DNA of 64,000 bases from Saccharofermentans sp. (GTDB lineage Bacteria > Bacillota > Clostridia > Saccharofermentanales > Saccharofermentanaceae), in NCBI GenBank assembly GCA_024692235.1, contig JAILMW010000004.1, forward strand, positions 52,789 to 116,788, given 5' to 3'. The notes under the pieces were generated by a model. It did no database searches. It worked only from the letters and a program-made list of their open reading frames with translations, and was not told where the DNA came from. This document shows, piece by piece, positions 63,581 through 64,000 of the stretch (its first letter is position 1; the number at the start of each line of letters is the position of its first letter). The position numbers and the translations under genes were made by a program.

Positions 63581-63765
63581 AAGAATGTACTCCTACCAGC
63601 ACAAATACTAATCTCTACCAACACCAGTACAGTATAACAGGCAGTAAAATATATGTCACCACCACGGGATACCCACTTCGGTTTCCAATCGATATTCTTT
63701 TTATACAGGAGCATCGTGATCAGAGAAATAAAAAAAGAAGTCATCCGTTACCGAATGACTTCTCG

Positions 63766-63841
63766 TGGTGCCCAGAGACAGAATCGAACTGCCGACACGG
63801 GGATTTTCAGTCCCCTGCTCTACCGACTGAGCTATCTGGGC
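63766..63841 (-). tRNA. tRNA-Phe (GAA)
   Basis: 76 bases including an encoded CCA. Acceptor stem GCCCAGA, D-loop with AGCTCAGTCGGTAGAGC, anticodon stem GGGGA/TCCCC with loop CTGAAAA (GAA), T-loop GTTCGATTC. Confidence 0.97.
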
Positions 63842-63875
63842 AAACATTAACCGGTTCTTGCGAACCGGTTAAGTG

Positions 63876-63952
63876 TGGCGACGCAGAAGGGGCTCGAACC
63901 CTCGACCTCCAGCGTGACAGGCTGGCATTCTAACCAGCTGAACTACTGCGCC
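63876..63952 (-). tRNA. tRNA-Asp (GTC)
   Basis: 77 bases with encoded CCA. Acceptor GGCGCAG/CTGCGTC, anticodon stem CCAGC/GCTGG with loop CTGTCAC (GTC), T-loop GGTTCGAGC. The gap to tRNA-Phe holds an inverted repeat AACCGGTTC-TTGC-GAACCGGTT (63849-63870). Confidence 0.97.
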
Positions 63953-63957
63953 GTCTG

Positions 63958-64000
63958 TGGTGGAAACTACAGGGCTCGAACCTGTGACCCTCTGCTTGTA
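63958..64000 (-). tRNA. tRNA-Val (TAC), 5' part beyond window edge
   Basis: Only the 3' half is present: part of the anticodon loop (TACAA), the stem side GCAGA, variable loop, T-arm CAGGTTCGAGCCCTG, acceptor strand and CCA. The anticodon TAC follows from the loop position, so valine is likely. Confidence 0.8.

Noticed and set aside
63508..63744. A 78-codon frame upstream of the 62897 gene
   Set aside because: Overlaps the N-terminus of the better supported gene in another frame and lacks a ribosome site.

Overview
The window reads as an ordinary stretch of chromosome from an anaerobic Firmicute of class Clostridia. The evidence is the gene order (rpsF-ssb-rpsR-rplI-dnaB-tilS-hpt-ftsH), a T-box leader ahead of the ilv genes, a flavodiiron protein, the pta-ackA acetate branch with tmcAL beside it, an MocR-type regulator next to an ECF S-component, and AGGAGG-type ribosome binding sites. 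I cannot name the genus. I see no phage, insertion sequence, CRISPR array or rRNA.

Layout. 1-7.6 kb (minus): branched-chain amino acid synthesis. ilvB-ilvN-ilvC lie behind a promoter and T-box leader and end at a terminator; then come a hairpin repeat, an unknown membrane protein, and ilvD overlapping a DUF815 ATPase that runs off the left edge. 7.6-14.4 kb: a flavodiiron protein (minus), then on the plus strand a polar amino-acid importer whose binding protein is separated from its permease and ATPase by a four-gene sigma factor/ABC exporter unit. 14.5-21.9 kb (minus): ribosomal proteins, SSB, DnaB, TilS, Hpt and FtsH. 22-30.4 kb (minus): one long transcription unit malQ-glpK-AEC transporter-sseB-like-unknown-prfA-sua5, the last being a fusion protein. 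30.5-34.3 kb: prfC (plus), a sodium/alanine symporter (minus), a small ORF (plus). 34.3-37.6 kb: carB alone behind an unusual hairpin. 37.6-50.5 kb (minus): a nine-gene unit pcrA-dgt-yfbR-glucosaminidase-cohesin-like surface protein-gtrA-folC-unknown-thrC, nearly all overlapping or a few bases apart. 50.6-53.1 kb: a metallo-beta-lactamase protein, an ECF S-component and a divergent, C-terminally shortened MocR regulator. 53.2-58.2 kb: ackA, pta, an unknown exported protein and divergent tmcAL. 58.1-63.6 kb: small membrane proteins, rpsT, a SpoU methyltransferase and a GT-C type membrane protein. 63.8-64 kb: tRNA-Phe, tRNA-Asp and the 3' part of tRNA-Val.

How parts fit together. IlvB/IlvN, IlvC and IlvD are consecutive steps to valine and isoleucine. 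Two of the ilv promoters share a GC-rich element just upstream of the -10 box, and the ilvBNC leader should sense tRNA charging. Pta and AckA make ATP and acetate; TmcAL next to them uses acetate to modify the elongator tRNA-Met anticodon. Dgt and YfbR are both HD-domain enzymes that remove deoxynucleotides and sit beside PcrA helicase. The glucosaminidase, cohesin-like protein and GtrA protein look like a cell-envelope set inside a housekeeping operon.

The items most worth a second look are the Sua5 fusion to a phosphatase-like domain lacking its catalytic arginine, the envelope gene set, the sigma/ABC unit inside the importer locus, the hairpin that pairs with the carB ribosome binding site, and the MocR gene that ends early at a cluster of inverted repeats. 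None of these amounts to a proven new system.
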